Both the position numbers and the translations under genes were made by a program. Below are positions 8,213 to 18,115 of a stretch of DNA of 52,543 nt, one piece after another. This DNA is from Desulfovibrio sp. (GTDB lineage: Bacteria > Desulfobacterota > Desulfovibrionia > Desulfovibrionales > Desulfovibrionaceae): the NCBI GenBank assembly GCA_031276785.1, contig JAISMK010000056.1, positions 1 to 52,543 on the forward strand. The letters are read 5' to 3'. The notes beneath the pieces are model-generated. The model made no database searches. It saw nothing but the letters and a program-made list of their open reading frames with translations, and had not been told where the DNA came from. The number at the start of each line of letters is the position of its first letter. The stretch's first letter is position 1.

Positions 8213-9441
8213 CAGTCGCCTCCGGCCGGCAGGCGGGCGCGGTACCGCCGGACAGCCGCGTTGTGCTCGGAGATGGTCCTGCTGAAGACATGGCCGCCGT
8301 CGCCCTGGCCTGTGGCGACAAAATAGAGAAAGCCGTGTTTCTCGGGCAGGGCCGCAGCCAGAAGGGAAGCCAGGCTCGGCGAGCAGATGGGGCCGGGCGG
8401 CAGACCGGCGTGGGCATAAGTATTATAGGGGTTGGCCGGATCGCGGATCTGGGAGCGCCGGATGGGGCCGGAAAAGGCCGGCCCCAGGCCATATATGATG
8501 GTGGGGTCGCATTGCAGGAGCATACCCAGGCGCAGGCGGTTGGCATAGACTCCGGCAACGCGGGGACGCTCCGGGGGAACGCCGGTTTCCTTTTCCACCA
8601 GCGAGGCCAGGATGACCAGGCGGCTCAGGGCCGTTTCATCCACGTCTGAGGGCTGCTGAGGGCCGTCGTCTTTCCAGGCGTCCTTGGCGGGAAGATCCTC
8701 GGGAAGAGGGCATCCTGGAGTGAGGGTGGCGTTGGCGCCGGGCAGGGTGGAGTTGGCGGGCAGGGGAGGGGCCTGGTGGGATGCGGCGCGTCCGGCGGCG
8801 GTGAGGACCACGCCTTGGCGCGGGGGAAGGCTGTTCCAGAGCGGAGCTGTTCTGCGCCAGAACATCCGCACCATCATGGAAGCTATGTCCCGCGCCTGTT
8901 TCTTGTCCGGAGGGGTGCGCGGCCCGCGCAGAAAGTAGGTTTCCGGAAAGAGAAAACCCTCGGCGTTGCCAAAGGGGATATGGTGCTCCCGCAGGAAGGC
9001 CGGGTCATGGATAACCGCGTTGAAGTCCTCAAAGAGGATAAATCCTTGTTGCTCCAAGGCATTCGCTGTTTCCCACCAGGACAGCCCCTCGCGCACCAGG
9101 AGGCGGTGGAGAAAGGGCCGGCCGGAGGTGATCTGATCCAGAACCCTCCCGGGAGTCCAGCCGCCGCTTACCAGGAATTCACCGGCCTGGATCCGGCCCT
9201 GGGCGTTGCGCAAGAGAGCCAGCAGCCGGAAGCGGCGGGCATCGGCGATCACCCCGGCCGCGGCCAGATCCGCGGCCACGCGTTCCAGGCTGGCCCCGTG
9301 CCGGATGGAAAAGAGGGTCTCCTTGTTTTCCGCGGAGGCCGGGGTGGTCAGAAAATGATGGGCGTCCCAGGCCGCCAGGGCGCTGCCGCAGGCCGCCAGG
9401 GCCAGCAGGAGGAAACAGATGTTGCGGAGGAATCTTTTCAA
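8212..9441 (-). CDS. mltG: Endolytic murein transglycosylase MltG (YceG-like)
   Basis: ILASLVEKETGVPPERPRVAGVYANRLRLGMLLQCDPTIIYGLG, NPYNTYAHAGLPPGPICSPS. Confidence 0.93.
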   Translation of the reverse strand: MKRFLRNICFLLLALAACGSALAAWDAHHFLTTPASAENKETLFSIRHGASLERVAADLAAAGVIADARRFRLLALLRNAQGRIQAGEFLVSGGWTPGRVLDQITSGRPFLHRLLVREGLSWWETANALEQQGFILFEDFNAVIHDPAFLREHHIPFGNAEGFLFPETYFLRGPRTPPDKKQARDIASMMVRMFWRRTAPLWNSLPPRQGVVLTAAGRAASHQAPPLPANSTLPGANATLTPGCPLPEDLPAKDAWKDDGPQQPSDVDETALSRLVILASLVEKETGVPPERPRVAGVYANRLRLGMLLQCDPTIIYGLGPAFSGPIRRSQIRDPANPYNTYAHAGLPPGPICSPSLASLLAAALPEKHGFLYFVATGQGDGGHVFSRTISEHNAAVRRYRARLPAGGD

Positions 9442-9854
9442 TGTTTGTCCGCTCCGCGCAGAAAGGTCTCCAGAATGGTCACGGCCGCGGCCTGATCCAG
9501 GAGGGCGCGCAGTCCCCGGCCGGATTTTCCGGCTTCGCGCAGGCGCTGTTCCGCCTCCCAGGAAGTGAGCGTTTCCTCCACTAGGTGGACCGGCAGGCCG
9601 AGGCGCCGCCGCAGTTCCTCCGCCAGGCCGCGGACCAGCCCGGCCGTCTCTCCGTCCGTCCCGTCCCGGCGCAAGGGAAGTCCCAGCACCAGGGCTCCGG
9701 CCTTTTCCTGCGCCGCCAGGGCGAGGATGTCGGCGAAAAAGGCTTTTCTGCCGCGCATGGGCAAGGTCGTCCGGGGAAAAGCGAGGATGCCGTCCGGATC
9801 GCTGACGGCGATGCCGGTGCGTTTTTGTCCGTAGTCAATGCCCAAGTATATCAC
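9438..9854 (-). CDS. ruvX: Putative pre-16S rRNA nuclease / Holliday junction resolvase-like YqgF
   Basis: VIYLGIDYGQKRTGIAVSDP, LVLGLPLRRDGTDGE, VEETLTSWEA; GTG start overlaps upstream TGA, stop overlaps mltG ATG. Confidence 0.9.
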   Translation of the reverse strand: MIYLGIDYGQKRTGIAVSDPDGILAFPRTTLPMRGRKAFFADILALAAQEKAGALVLGLPLRRDGTDGETAGLVRGLAEELRRRLGLPVHLVEETLTSWEAEQRLREAGKSGRGLRALLDQAAAVTILETFLRGADKH

Positions 9855-12800
9855 GCCTTCTCCCTTGCCGGCTGGTCTTCTTCTCCGGGCTGCCGGGCCA
9901 GCCGGTCCAGGGAAACGTAGCGCAGGCCGTTTTCCGCCGGGGCGCCGCCCAGAATCCGTTTGCACAGGCGGGTCCAGCGCGGGCCCAAAGCCAGGGCGGC
10001 CAGATATTCCAGAGTGTGCAGAACCCGCTTTTCCTCGTGGCGCGGCAGGAGAATGCGCTGGAGGCCGAGTTTGCAGGAAGGGCAACTGACCAGAATGGGG
10101 GCTTCGTCAGCAAGGTCGGAGAGGTCGGCATCCAGGCGGGCGCGTTTTTTGGCGCGGATTCTGTTGTAAATGGCCGGCGAAGAAATGGCTCCCAGGCCGG
10201 ATTCGCCGCAGCAGCCGGGGCTGATGGCCACGGGCGCGCCCGTGAAGCGGGCGAGATCGGCGGCGTAGAGGCTATGCCCCTTGACCGGGGAAATGTCGGG
10301 AAGCTCCCCGTGGCAGGGGGTGTGGTAGAGAAGAGGCGAAGCCGCGTCCTGCGGGAAGGGGGAGAGATGGGAGAACAGGAAGTGGGCCGCGTCGTCCATT
10401 TCCAGGGGCGTCCCGTCCAGAGCGGGAGGAGGGAGGAAATGGCGGCGCATGCCGTTAAGGCATGTGCCGCAGGAGGTCAGGAAGCGGCTCAGGGGGAGAT
10501 CCATCTCCCTGGCCTTTTGGGCCAGGAGGCGTAATTGGGCGAGATTCCTATCCCGGTTCGCGGCGAATTCATTTTGCGCCCCGGCGGCCAGCAGGGGATA
10601 GCCGCAGCACAGGGCCTCCCCCGGCAGGAGTACTGCGTAGCCGGCCCGCAGGAGCAGGGCGAGACCGGCAAGGCCGATATTGCGCAGAAAAATGCTGCTG
10701 CCGCAGCCGGGGAAATAGAGGACCGCGCCTCGGATCGCCGCCTGATCGCTCCGGGGCAGAAAGAAGGAGCCTTTGTCCAGACGCAGGATCTCGGCCAGGG
10801 AGCGGTACGCCGGCCGGGGACCGGGGGCGGAAAACAGGGGATTGGCGAAGCGGGCGCGCCAGGAGGCGGGGATCGCCGGGAGAACCCTGTTCTGCAGGGC
10901 CTGCCCCAGAGCGGCCAGACGGGCGGCCCTGGGGATGCGCGCCGGGGGATCGGCCGCCAGATGGCGCAGAATGCGCAGGCGCAGAGGATGGCCGCCCGCC
11001 CCCTCTTCCACCAGATGGCCGCGTAAGGTGAGGGCCACTTCGTCCGAGGGGATCTTCACCGGACAGACGGCCATACATTTGCCGCAGCCCGTGCAGTGTT
11101 CCACCAGATTCTGGAGCTGGGCCAGGAGAGAAGGGTCCACCCGGCCGTGATTCACCTGGGAGTAGTACAGGGCTTCCACCAGCGCGCCCAGGGCCAGGTT
11201 TCTGTTGCGCGGATGGTGGAGCATGGACTGCTCGGGGTAGTGCATGGGACAGAATTGTTTGCACTTGCCGCAGCGGGTGCAGACCTGAATGTGGGTCAGC
11301 AGGGAGATAAGCCTCTCCTTGTCCTGAAGACCGCTTTGCCGGAGATCCTGAATGAGGCGGTTGAAAGAAAAGGTAAAGGGGGCGACGGGCAGGGCGCGCT
11401 GAGTGAGCTTGGCCGGGTTGAAAATGTTTTTTGGATCCACAAGCTGTTTAAATACTTGAAATTCAGCTATCTTGTCCTGGCGGAGGAAGCCTATTTTGGT
11501 TATGCCCACGCCGTGTTCGCCGGTGACTTCTCCCTTCAGGGTCTGGGCCATGGACATGGCCAGCCCGGCCACTTTTTCGGCATCCCGCAACATATCCGGG
11601 TCATTGGAGTTCACCGGGATATTGACGTGCCAGTTGCCGTCGCCGGCGTGCATGTGGCTGGCGACGCTGATGCAGGTGTCCCGCATGCGGTCCTCAACGG
11701 CGGCGATCCTGTCTCCCAGGGAAGGATGGGATTCGGCCAGGGCGCGCAAAAAGAGGCGGGCGTGCAGGCGCAGTTCCTGGTCGGAGAGATCCGCGGCGGT
11801 GATTTCTCCCTGGATGATGCGGGAGGCATAGGCCAGTTCTCCGGGGATCCGGTCCTCCTCCTCCGGCAGGCCGGGCAGATCTCCCACTCGTTTGAGGGCG
11901 GAACGATAGGCGCGGGCGGCATATTCCAGGTTCAGCCCCTCCAGATAGCGGGCGAACTCCGGAATGGCCTGCAAGGGGAGGACCACGTCCTCATTGATCT
12001 TGAAGCCGGAGGTCCGCTTGGCAATGGCCGAAAGGCGATGCCTGTCCTCCCAGAAGAGTTCGCCTTCCCGCTCGTCCCCGGCCGTGAAAACATCCACCCC
12101 GTCATAAGTGCCGCAAATCTGGACCACATGGCGCACAGCCTCGTCCAGGGCGGCGGTGTCGTCGCTGTCCAGTTGCAGGATCAGCACGGACAGGGGGTCG
12201 CCCTCGTAGAGGAGGGACTTTTTCCGGTAGTCAATAGCCTGGATGTATTTCGTTCCGAATTCCTCCAAGGCGGTAATTTTGACCAGATCCCCCCGCCGGC
12301 GGATATCGTTGCGCAGGGCCACCACGTCTGTGACTACCAGCATGCAGTTTTCCAGGGAGCGGCCGAAAAACTCCAGGGCCATGACCCTGTGGTGGGCAGG
12401 CTGGCGGTGCAGGATGAAGGTGGCGTCCAGAATGACTCCGTCCGTGCCCTCTTTCTGCACACCCGGCAGTCCTTCCAACGTTTTGTTGGTGACATCCTTG
12501 CCCAGGCCAGGCGCGCGCAGGCTGATGCCCGGCAGCCGGATCAGGGTGCGCAGGCCGCCGGAGAGGTCGCGCACCTCAAAGACTGCGGTCTCTTCAGGGT
12601 GAATTTTGTGCCGGGGGTGGTTCTGGCGCAGAATTGTAATAATCTCGCCGGTGGGCGTGACCATGCGGTAGGAGAGCAGATTGTCTATGGTGGTGCCGTA
12701 TTCAAAGCACAAAGGCCCGCCGGCGTTTTCCGCGATGTTGCCCCCGATGGTGGAGGCCGTTCTGGAGGCCGGATCAACGCTGAACAGCAGGCCGTGTTCC

Positions 12801-13462
12801 GCGGCCGCGGTAATGGCGTCGTTGGTTATGACTCCGGCCTGCAGGGTCAGGGTGAGGCCGTCCTGGTCCAGGGGGCCTATGGCCGTCAGCTTGGTCAGAG
12901 CCAGGATAACGCTGCGCTTGCGGGCCGGAATGGCGCCTCCGGTCAGTCCTGAGCCGCCTCCGCGCGGCACCAGGGCGAAGTGCATTTCGTTGGCCAGACG
13001 GACGACATTGCTGACGGCCTCGGCCGTTTTGGGGGTGATGATCAGAAGGGGCAATTCCAGGCGCAGGTCCGTTGCGTCAGTGGCGTTTTCCACCAGGTCG
13101 TGGGGGCTGGCGCTGATATCCTCCGGGTCCAGGATGGCGCCCAGGCGGGCGATGACCTCTTTGCGGAAAGCCAGATCGCTTTCATGGGCGCTCCAGAACA
13201 TGGTCAGGCCCTCGGCCAGGGAATTGGCGTAGTGGTGGGCCAGGGCCTTGCGCGAATTTTCAAAGCGCTCGTTCACGCTGCGGCGCACGGTTTCCGCCGC
13301 GACAAAAGGATTGTAGCGGACCAGGAAGAGTTCTTCGGCGATATCCGTGGTCAGCCGCCGGACTCCTTCCGGCCATTCGGCGAACTCCTGCTCGCTGATG
13401 CGCAGAATGCGCGGTACCAGGGTGGCGGCGTTTATGGAAATGTGCGGGCCTTTGGAAAGCAT
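9851..13462 (-). CDS. DUF3683-type FAD/FMN-binding oxidoreductase with 4Fe-4S and CCG domains (lactate/glycolate-dehydrogenase-like)
   Basis: 1203 aa; PRGGGSGLTGGAIP, GEHGVGITKIGFL, CTRCGKCKQFCP, CTGCGKCMAVCP, CCG motifs (PGCGSS..., CCGY, CGTCLNG, SPGCCGESG, SCPSCK). Confidence 0.85.
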   Translation of the reverse strand: MLSKGPHISINAATLVPRILRISEQEFAEWPEGVRRLTTDIAEELFLVRYNPFVAAETVRRSVNERFENSRKALAHHYANSLAEGLTMFWSAHESDLAFRKEVIARLGAILDPEDISASPHDLVENATDATDLRLELPLLIITPKTAEAVSNVVRLANEMHFALVPRGGGSGLTGGAIPARKRSVILALTKLTAIGPLDQDGLTLTLQAGVITNDAITAAAEHGLLFSVDPASRTASTIGGNIAENAGGPLCFEYGTTIDNLLSYRMVTPTGEIITILRQNHPRHKIHPEETAVFEVRDLSGGLRTLIRLPGISLRAPGLGKDVTNKTLEGLPGVQKEGTDGVILDATFILHRQPAHHRVMALEFFGRSLENCMLVVTDVVALRNDIRRRGDLVKITALEEFGTKYIQAIDYRKKSLLYEGDPLSVLILQLDSDDTAALDEAVRHVVQICGTYDGVDVFTAGDEREGELFWEDRHRLSAIAKRTSGFKINEDVVLPLQAIPEFARYLEGLNLEYAARAYRSALKRVGDLPGLPEEEDRIPGELAYASRIIQGEITAADLSDQELRLHARLFLRALAESHPSLGDRIAAVEDRMRDTCISVASHMHAGDGNWHVNIPVNSNDPDMLRDAEKVAGLAMSMAQTLKGEVTGEHGVGITKIGFLRQDKIAEFQVFKQLVDPKNIFNPAKLTQRALPVAPFTFSFNRLIQDLRQSGLQDKERLISLLTHIQVCTRCGKCKQFCPMHYPEQSMLHHPRNRNLALGALVEALYYSQVNHGRVDPSLLAQLQNLVEHCTGCGKCMAVCPVKIPSDEVALTLRGHLVEEGAGGHPLRLRILRHLAADPPARIPRAARLAALGQALQNRVLPAIPASWRARFANPLFSAPGPRPAYRSLAEILRLDKGSFFLPRSDQAAIRGAVLYFPGCGSSIFLRNIGLAGLALLLRAGYAVLLPGEALCCGYPLLAAGAQNEFAANRDRNLAQLRLLAQKAREMDLPLSRFLTSCGTCLNGMRRHFLPPPALDGTPLEMDDAAHFLFSHLSPFPQDAASPLLYHTPCHGELPDISPVKGHSLYAADLARFTGAPVAISPGCCGESGLGAISSPAIYNRIRAKKRARLDADLSDLADEAPILVSCPSCKLGLQRILLPRHEEKRVLHTLEYLAALALGPRWTRLCKRILGGAPAENGLRYVSLDRLARQPGEEDQPAREKA

Positions 13463-13851
13463 GGAAGATCCTGTTCAGGAGGCGGGTTAAGTTCGTCGAT
13501 TCTGAAAAAGGCCATGCGGCCTTTCGCTCAAGATCGCTTCGCGAAAAAGCGTGGTTTGCGGCTCGTTCCGCAACGCTGCGGGGCGCCGGGCTTGCCGCTC
13601 CCGGGCGGGGGGTTTGGGCCGGAGTTACAATGAATATGTGCTTTCCTATAAGCCCCACCGGAGGGCTTGGCAAGCCGGGCGCCCCGCCGGCAAGGCGGAG
13701 AGCCTCCCGGGTGAATTTTTTGCCTCTCTTTCTCTTTTTCCTTGCGGCCGCGCCCCGGTTTGTTGCAGGATACTGCCGGCCCCGCCAGGTAGCGGGACGC
13801 CCGCCCCGGCGTCTTTCCGGCGCAAGGGCCATGTGCAACCTGGAGATCTGC

Positions 13852-14649
13852 ATGAACCCCGTCTTGCGTACCTTTCTTCGGGCAGTCCTTGTCCTGGCGC
13901 CGTTGGTCCTGTCCTTTCCGGTTCCGGCCCCGGCCGCCGACGAGCAGGTCCGGGAGGCCGTGCGCCGGGTTTTGCGGGAAAACCCGGAACTGATCCTGGA
14001 TGTACTCAAGGAGAACAGCGAACTGGTCCTGGAAATCGCCCAGCAGGGCCAGACCCTGCGCTCCCGCCGGACCATGCGCGCCCAATGGGAAACCGATCTG
14101 CGCACACCCAAGTCTCCCCGTCTGGAAGGACGCGCGTTGCGGGGCAACCCCCGCGCTCAGGTGACCATCGTGGCCTATTCCGACTACCTGTGCCCTTACT
14201 GCCGTCTGGCCGAGGAGAATCTTCAGGTTCTCATGCGCAAGTACGAAGGCAAGGTGCGCCTGGCCTTCAAGGCCCTGCCCAATGCCAAGAACGCGTTGTC
14301 CGTGACGGTGGCCAGGTATGGCCTGGCGGCCTTCAACCAGGAGGAGGACAAGGCCTGGAGATTTCACGATGCCCTCTTTGCCGAGGCTGAAAAGATTGAA
14401 AAAAACGGCGATGCCGTGGTCAAGGCCCTGGCCGTTAAACACGGCCTGGACCTGAAGCGCCTGTTGGCGGATTCCGCCTCCGCCCGGACGCAGGAACGCC
14501 TTGCCGCCGACGAGGCGGAGGCGGAAGGCTTCGGCATCCGCGGAACACCCTATTTCCTGGTGAACGATCTTCTGGTGCGCGGGGCCGTGCCCCGGGACAT
14601 GTTTGAGGAGGCCTTGCAGAAGGCTCTGACTCTTAAAGATAAGCAGTAG
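13852..14649 (+). CDS. DsbA-family thiol-disulfide oxidoreductase, exported
   Basis: Signal peptide from ATG 13852 (GGAG upstream); [16 protein letters not shown] active site; [12 protein letters not shown]. Confidence 0.9.
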   Translation: MNPVLRTFLRAVLVLAPLVLSFPVPAPAADEQVREAVRRVLRENPELILDVLKENSELVLEIAQQGQTLRSRRTMRAQWETDLRTPKSPRLEGRALRGNPRAQVTIVAYSDYLCPYCRLAEENLQVLMRKYEGKVRLAFKALPNAKNALSVTVARYGLAAFNQEEDKAWRFHDALFAEAEKIEKNGDAVVKALAVKHGLDLKRLLADSASARTQERLAADEAEAEGFGIRGTPYFLVNDLLVRGAVPRDMFEEALQKALTLKDKQ

Positions 14650-14657
14650 GAAAGACC

Positions 14658-15863
14658 ATGCCTGCCATCGGAACTCCCCTGACAGCCTCGGCCACCCGGC
14701 TCATGCTTCTGGGAGCCGGGGAACTTGGCCGCGAGGTGGCCATGGAGGCCATGCGCCTTGGCCTGGAGGTCATCGCCGTGGACCGCTATCCCGGCGCCCC
14801 GGCCATGCAGGTGGCCCACGCGAGCCACGTCCTGAACATGCTGGACGGCGCCGCCTTGCGGCGTCTGGTGGAGAAGGAACGGCCGGATTTCCTTGTGCCG
14901 GAAATAGAAGCCATTGCCACGGACGTCCTGCTGGATCTGGAAGCGGAAGGTTTTCGCGTCATTCCCACTGCCAGAGCCGTCCGTCTGACCATGGACAGGG
15001 AGGGCATCCGCCGCCTGGCAGCCGAAGAACTAGGCCTGCCCACCTCTCCCTACCGTTTTGCCGGAAGCCTGGAGGAACTCCGCGCGGCTGTCCGCGACCT
15101 TGGTCCGCCCGTCGTGGTCAAGCCAGTCATGAGTTCTTCCGGCAAGGGGCAGAGCGTGGTCCGCTCCGAGGCCGGCCTGGACGCCGCCTGGGATTACGCC
15201 CGGAAGGGGGGCCGAGCCGGCGGGGAGCGGGTCATCGTGGAGGGGTTTGTTCCTTTTGATTACGAAATTACCCTGCTCACCGTCCGCCATGTCGGCGGAG
15301 TTCTCTTCTGCGATCCCATCGGGCACCGCCAGGAAGATGGCGATTACCGCCAATCCTGGCAAACCCAGCCCATGCAGCCCCAAGATCTGGAAGCGGCCCG
15401 CGACATTGCCGGGAAAATCACCGCGGCCCTGGGCGGGCACGGGATCTTCGGGGTGGAGCTTTTCGTCCGCGAGGCCCGTGACGGAAAGCCCGGAACAGTC
15501 TGCTTCAGCGAGGTTTCCCCCCGACCGCACGACACCGGTCTGGTTACCTGCGTTTCCCAGAATCTTTCCCAGTTCGCCCTGCACGTGCGCGCCATTCTCG
15601 GCCTGCCCATTCCCGGGTTGCGCCGCCATGGCCCCGCGGCCTCCGCCGCTGTCCTGGCCTTCGGCTCAGGCGGGGCGCCCCTGTACACGGGCCTGGAAAA
15701 GGCCCTGGCCGAGCCGGATACCTCTCTTGCCCTCTTCGCCAAGCCGGAAGTGGCCGGCCGCCGCCGCATGGGCGTGGCCCTAGCCCTGGCCCCCACTCTG
15801 GATGAGGCCAAAGCCAGGGCCTGGCGGGCCGCCGAGGCCGTGCGGGTGAAATTGCGGGACTGA
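14658..15863 (+). CDS. purT: Formate-dependent phosphoribosylglycinamide formyltransferase
   Basis: ATP-grasp; [66 protein letters not shown]. Confidence 0.95.
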   Translation: MPAIGTPLTASATRLMLLGAGELGREVAMEAMRLGLEVIAVDRYPGAPAMQVAHASHVLNMLDGAALRRLVEKERPDFLVPEIEAIATDVLLDLEAEGFRVIPTARAVRLTMDREGIRRLAAEELGLPTSPYRFAGSLEELRAAVRDLGPPVVVKPVMSSSGKGQSVVRSEAGLDAAWDYARKGGRAGGERVIVEGFVPFDYEITLLTVRHVGGVLFCDPIGHRQEDGDYRQSWQTQPMQPQDLEAARDIAGKITAALGGHGIFGVELFVREARDGKPGTVCFSEVSPRPHDTGLVTCVSQNLSQFALHVRAILGLPIPGLRRHGPAASAAVLAFGSGGAPLYTGLEKALAEPDTSLALFAKPEVAGRRRMGVALALAPTLDEAKARAWRAAEAVRVKLRD

Positions 15864-15870
15864 TTGCCGT

Positions 15871-15903
15871 AAGCGCAATTTATTCGCGCATTCAAGCGCC
15901 GGA
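15871..15903. repeat. P3 repeat (AAGCGCAATTTATTCGCGCATTCAAGCGCCGG)
   Basis: Similar to 27949-27980 and 46852-46884; contains DUF1992 stop TGA at 15892-15894. Confidence 0.65.
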
Positions 15904-16308
15904 TTGGGCCTTGGCCGGAGAAGGGCCGGGGACGCGCTGCAGGAGCCGGGGCAGATAGGGGCTGTCCGGCAGGGCGCAGAGAATTGCGTCGCCCGGGTCT
16001 GCCCCCCGGCGGCGGCGGACGCGGCGCAGCAGCAGATTCAGCCGGCGCAGGCGGCGGTGGAGGGCGCCTTCTTCCGGGGCGGAATGGCTCAGCTCCTCCT
16101 CCGGCGGGCGAGGCACGGCTACTCCGGCCTCGACGAAGCCGCTGTTTTTAAGAATGGTATAGGCCATGCGCCCTTCCGGCGGGAGGCGGGAAAGGTCTTC
16201 CAGCACCAGAGGTTTCCCCGCCCCGGGGAGATGGTCCAAAAGGCCGTCCGCCAGGGCTTCCCTGATTTTTGCCTCTGCCACCAGGGCAACGGCGTCCAAA
16301 GCGTTCAT
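15892..16308 (-). CDS. DUF1992 (DnaJ homologue C28-like) protein
   Basis: VAEAKIREALADGLLDHLPGAGKPL...LPPEGRMAYTILKNSGFVE. Confidence 0.8.
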   Translation of the reverse strand: MNALDAVALVAEAKIREALADGLLDHLPGAGKPLVLEDLSRLPPEGRMAYTILKNSGFVEAGVAVPRPPEEELSHSAPEEGALHRRLRRLNLLLRRVRRRRGADPGDAILCALPDSPYLPRLLQRVPGPSPAKAQSGA

Positions 16309-16360
16309 GTCTTTACGGCCTTACGGGATTGGGATTTTGCGGAAATCAGCGCCAGCGCCC

Positions 16361-16397
16361 TAGAGCAGTCCAACTTTTTCAAAGTTAAAATGCTTTA
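16361..16397 (+). repeat. P1 palindromic repeat, long form
   Basis: TAGAGCAGTCCAACTTTTTCAAAGTTAAAATGCTTTA. Confidence 0.9.
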
Positions 16398-16445
16398 GCA
16401 CCGGGGATTCGCCCAGAACTTCAATTATAGCCCGCCGGCGGAGGC

Positions 16446-17963
16446 ATGCAAGAGAAAATTTCCTCTCCTCTCTCCCCGGCCGAGCGGCGCGAGATCTGCG
16501 CCCTGGTCGCCGCCGGGCGTCACCTGCCCCTCCGCTACAGAGATCGTCTATTTCAGGAGGAGGATCACGCCGCGCCGGTTACCCTTCCCGCCCCGAGTCC
16601 GCGCGAATATTTTCCCGCCAGGGGCAACCCGGCCTGTTCCCGGGTCAATACTCTGATCCGGGGCGATAACCTGGCGGTTCTCCAGGCTATGCTGGACGGC
16701 CCTTTGGACGGCGTTGCACCGGCAGCCGGAGGGGTCCGGCTGATCTATCTGGACCCTCCCTTCGCCGTGGGCGCCCATTTCCCTGTGGTGCTGGATGTGG
16801 GCGGAAGAAAGAGCGCGCTGGCCGCCACCGCCTACAGCGATGTCTGGCGGGAAGGGCCGCAATCCTTCCAGCGCATGATCTCCGCCCGCCTTCCCCTCAT
16901 GCGAGATCTGCTGGCGGATGACGGCAGCATCTACGTCCACTGCGACTGGCGCGCCGTTTCCTTCTTCCGTCTCTTTCTGGACTATCTTTTCGGGCCGGAT
17001 CATTTTCTGGGGGAAATCATTTGGCACTATACCGGCGGCGGCCGTTCGCGCCGGTATTTTTCCCGCAAGCACGACACCTTGCTGCACTATGCCAAATCCC
17101 GTCGCTGGATCTTCCATCAGGATGCCGTCCGGGTTCCCTATGCCGCTACCAGCGGCTTTGCCCGGAGCGGCATTGTCAGCGCCGCCGGAAAAAAATATTC
17201 TCCCAATCCCTTGGGCACGCCTGTGGACGACGTCTGGTCTCTGCCCATTGTCAATCCTATGAGCCGCGAGCGCCTGCCCTATCCCACCCAGAAACCGGAG
17301 GTTCTGCTGGAGAGGATTCTGCGGGCATCCTCTAGTCCGGGCGATCTGGTGGCGGATTTTTTCTGCGGTTCCGGCACCACCTTGGCTGTGGCCGAGCGCC
17401 TGGGCCGCGCCTGGCTGGGAGCGGATTCCTCCCCCTTTGCCCTCCAGACGACCCGCAAGAGGCTGCTGGCCCTGCGCCGAACCCTGGAACACAGTCCTCC
17501 TCTGGCCATTCTGGACTGCGCGCCGCCGCGGCAGGACGCGCCTTTCGCCATCCTTCTGGACCGGCGGACCTTTACCTATGATCCGCCGGAGATCGCGGCC
17601 GCTGTCCGCAGGGTTCCCGGCGGCATTGTGGTGGAACTGCGCGGTTTTCTGGTCAGGGACAGGGAAGGGGAAGGCAGCCTGTTGGTGCGCGGAGGCCTTT
17701 TGTGCCGGCGCGAAGGCGTAAGAACGGCGCCTCTGATGCGGACCTGGCGGGACTGGGTGGATTCCTGGAGCCTGGATGCGGCTCCCGCGTCCGGCTGTTT
17801 TGTCAGCCTGTGGCAGGGCCTACGCCGGCGGGGGGAGGAGGGGATAGATCTGGCCAGCCCTGTTCTGCCGGCCGGATCTCCCGTAGTGTCCGTCCGGGTG
17901 GTGGACATTTTCGCCCGGGAGCATACCAGGCTTTTCCCTTTGGGGGAATACGCGACAAGGTGA
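16446..17963 (+). CDS. Orphan site-specific DNA methyltransferase (adenine, beta-class Mod-like)
   Basis: LIRGDNLAVLQAML, LIYLDPPF (motif IV), YPTQKPEVLLERILRASSSPGDLVADFFCGSGTT (motif I); motif IV precedes motif I. Confidence 0.85.
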   Translation: MQEKISSPLSPAERREICALVAAGRHLPLRYRDRLFQEEDHAAPVTLPAPSPREYFPARGNPACSRVNTLIRGDNLAVLQAMLDGPLDGVAPAAGGVRLIYLDPPFAVGAHFPVVLDVGGRKSALAATAYSDVWREGPQSFQRMISARLPLMRDLLADDGSIYVHCDWRAVSFFRLFLDYLFGPDHFLGEIIWHYTGGGRSRRYFSRKHDTLLHYAKSRRWIFHQDAVRVPYAATSGFARSGIVSAAGKKYSPNPLGTPVDDVWSLPIVNPMSRERLPYPTQKPEVLLERILRASSSPGDLVADFFCGSGTTLAVAERLGRAWLGADSSPFALQTTRKRLLALRRTLEHSPPLAILDCAPPRQDAPFAILLDRRTFTYDPPEIAAAVRRVPGGIVVELRGFLVRDREGEGSLLVRGGLLCRREGVRTAPLMRTWRDWVDSWSLDAAPASGCFVSLWQGLRRRGEEGIDLASPVLPAGSPVVSVRVVDIFAREHTRLFPLGEYATR

Positions 17964-18115
17964 AACAGCTCTTTCTGCCCAGCGCCGCCTTTAGCCGGCG
18001 GGCCTTTCTGAAAAGGGCCTTTTTCAGGATCGACTGAATAATAAAGGGAAAACATCGTCCGGCGGCCGCTTTCTTCTCTTGGAGAGAGCGGTTGCGCCGC
18101 GGGGGATCTGAGGCC

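Noticed and set aside
11096-12952. 618-aa plus-strand ORF
   Set aside because: Antisense to the DUF3683 FAD/FeS oxidoreductase.
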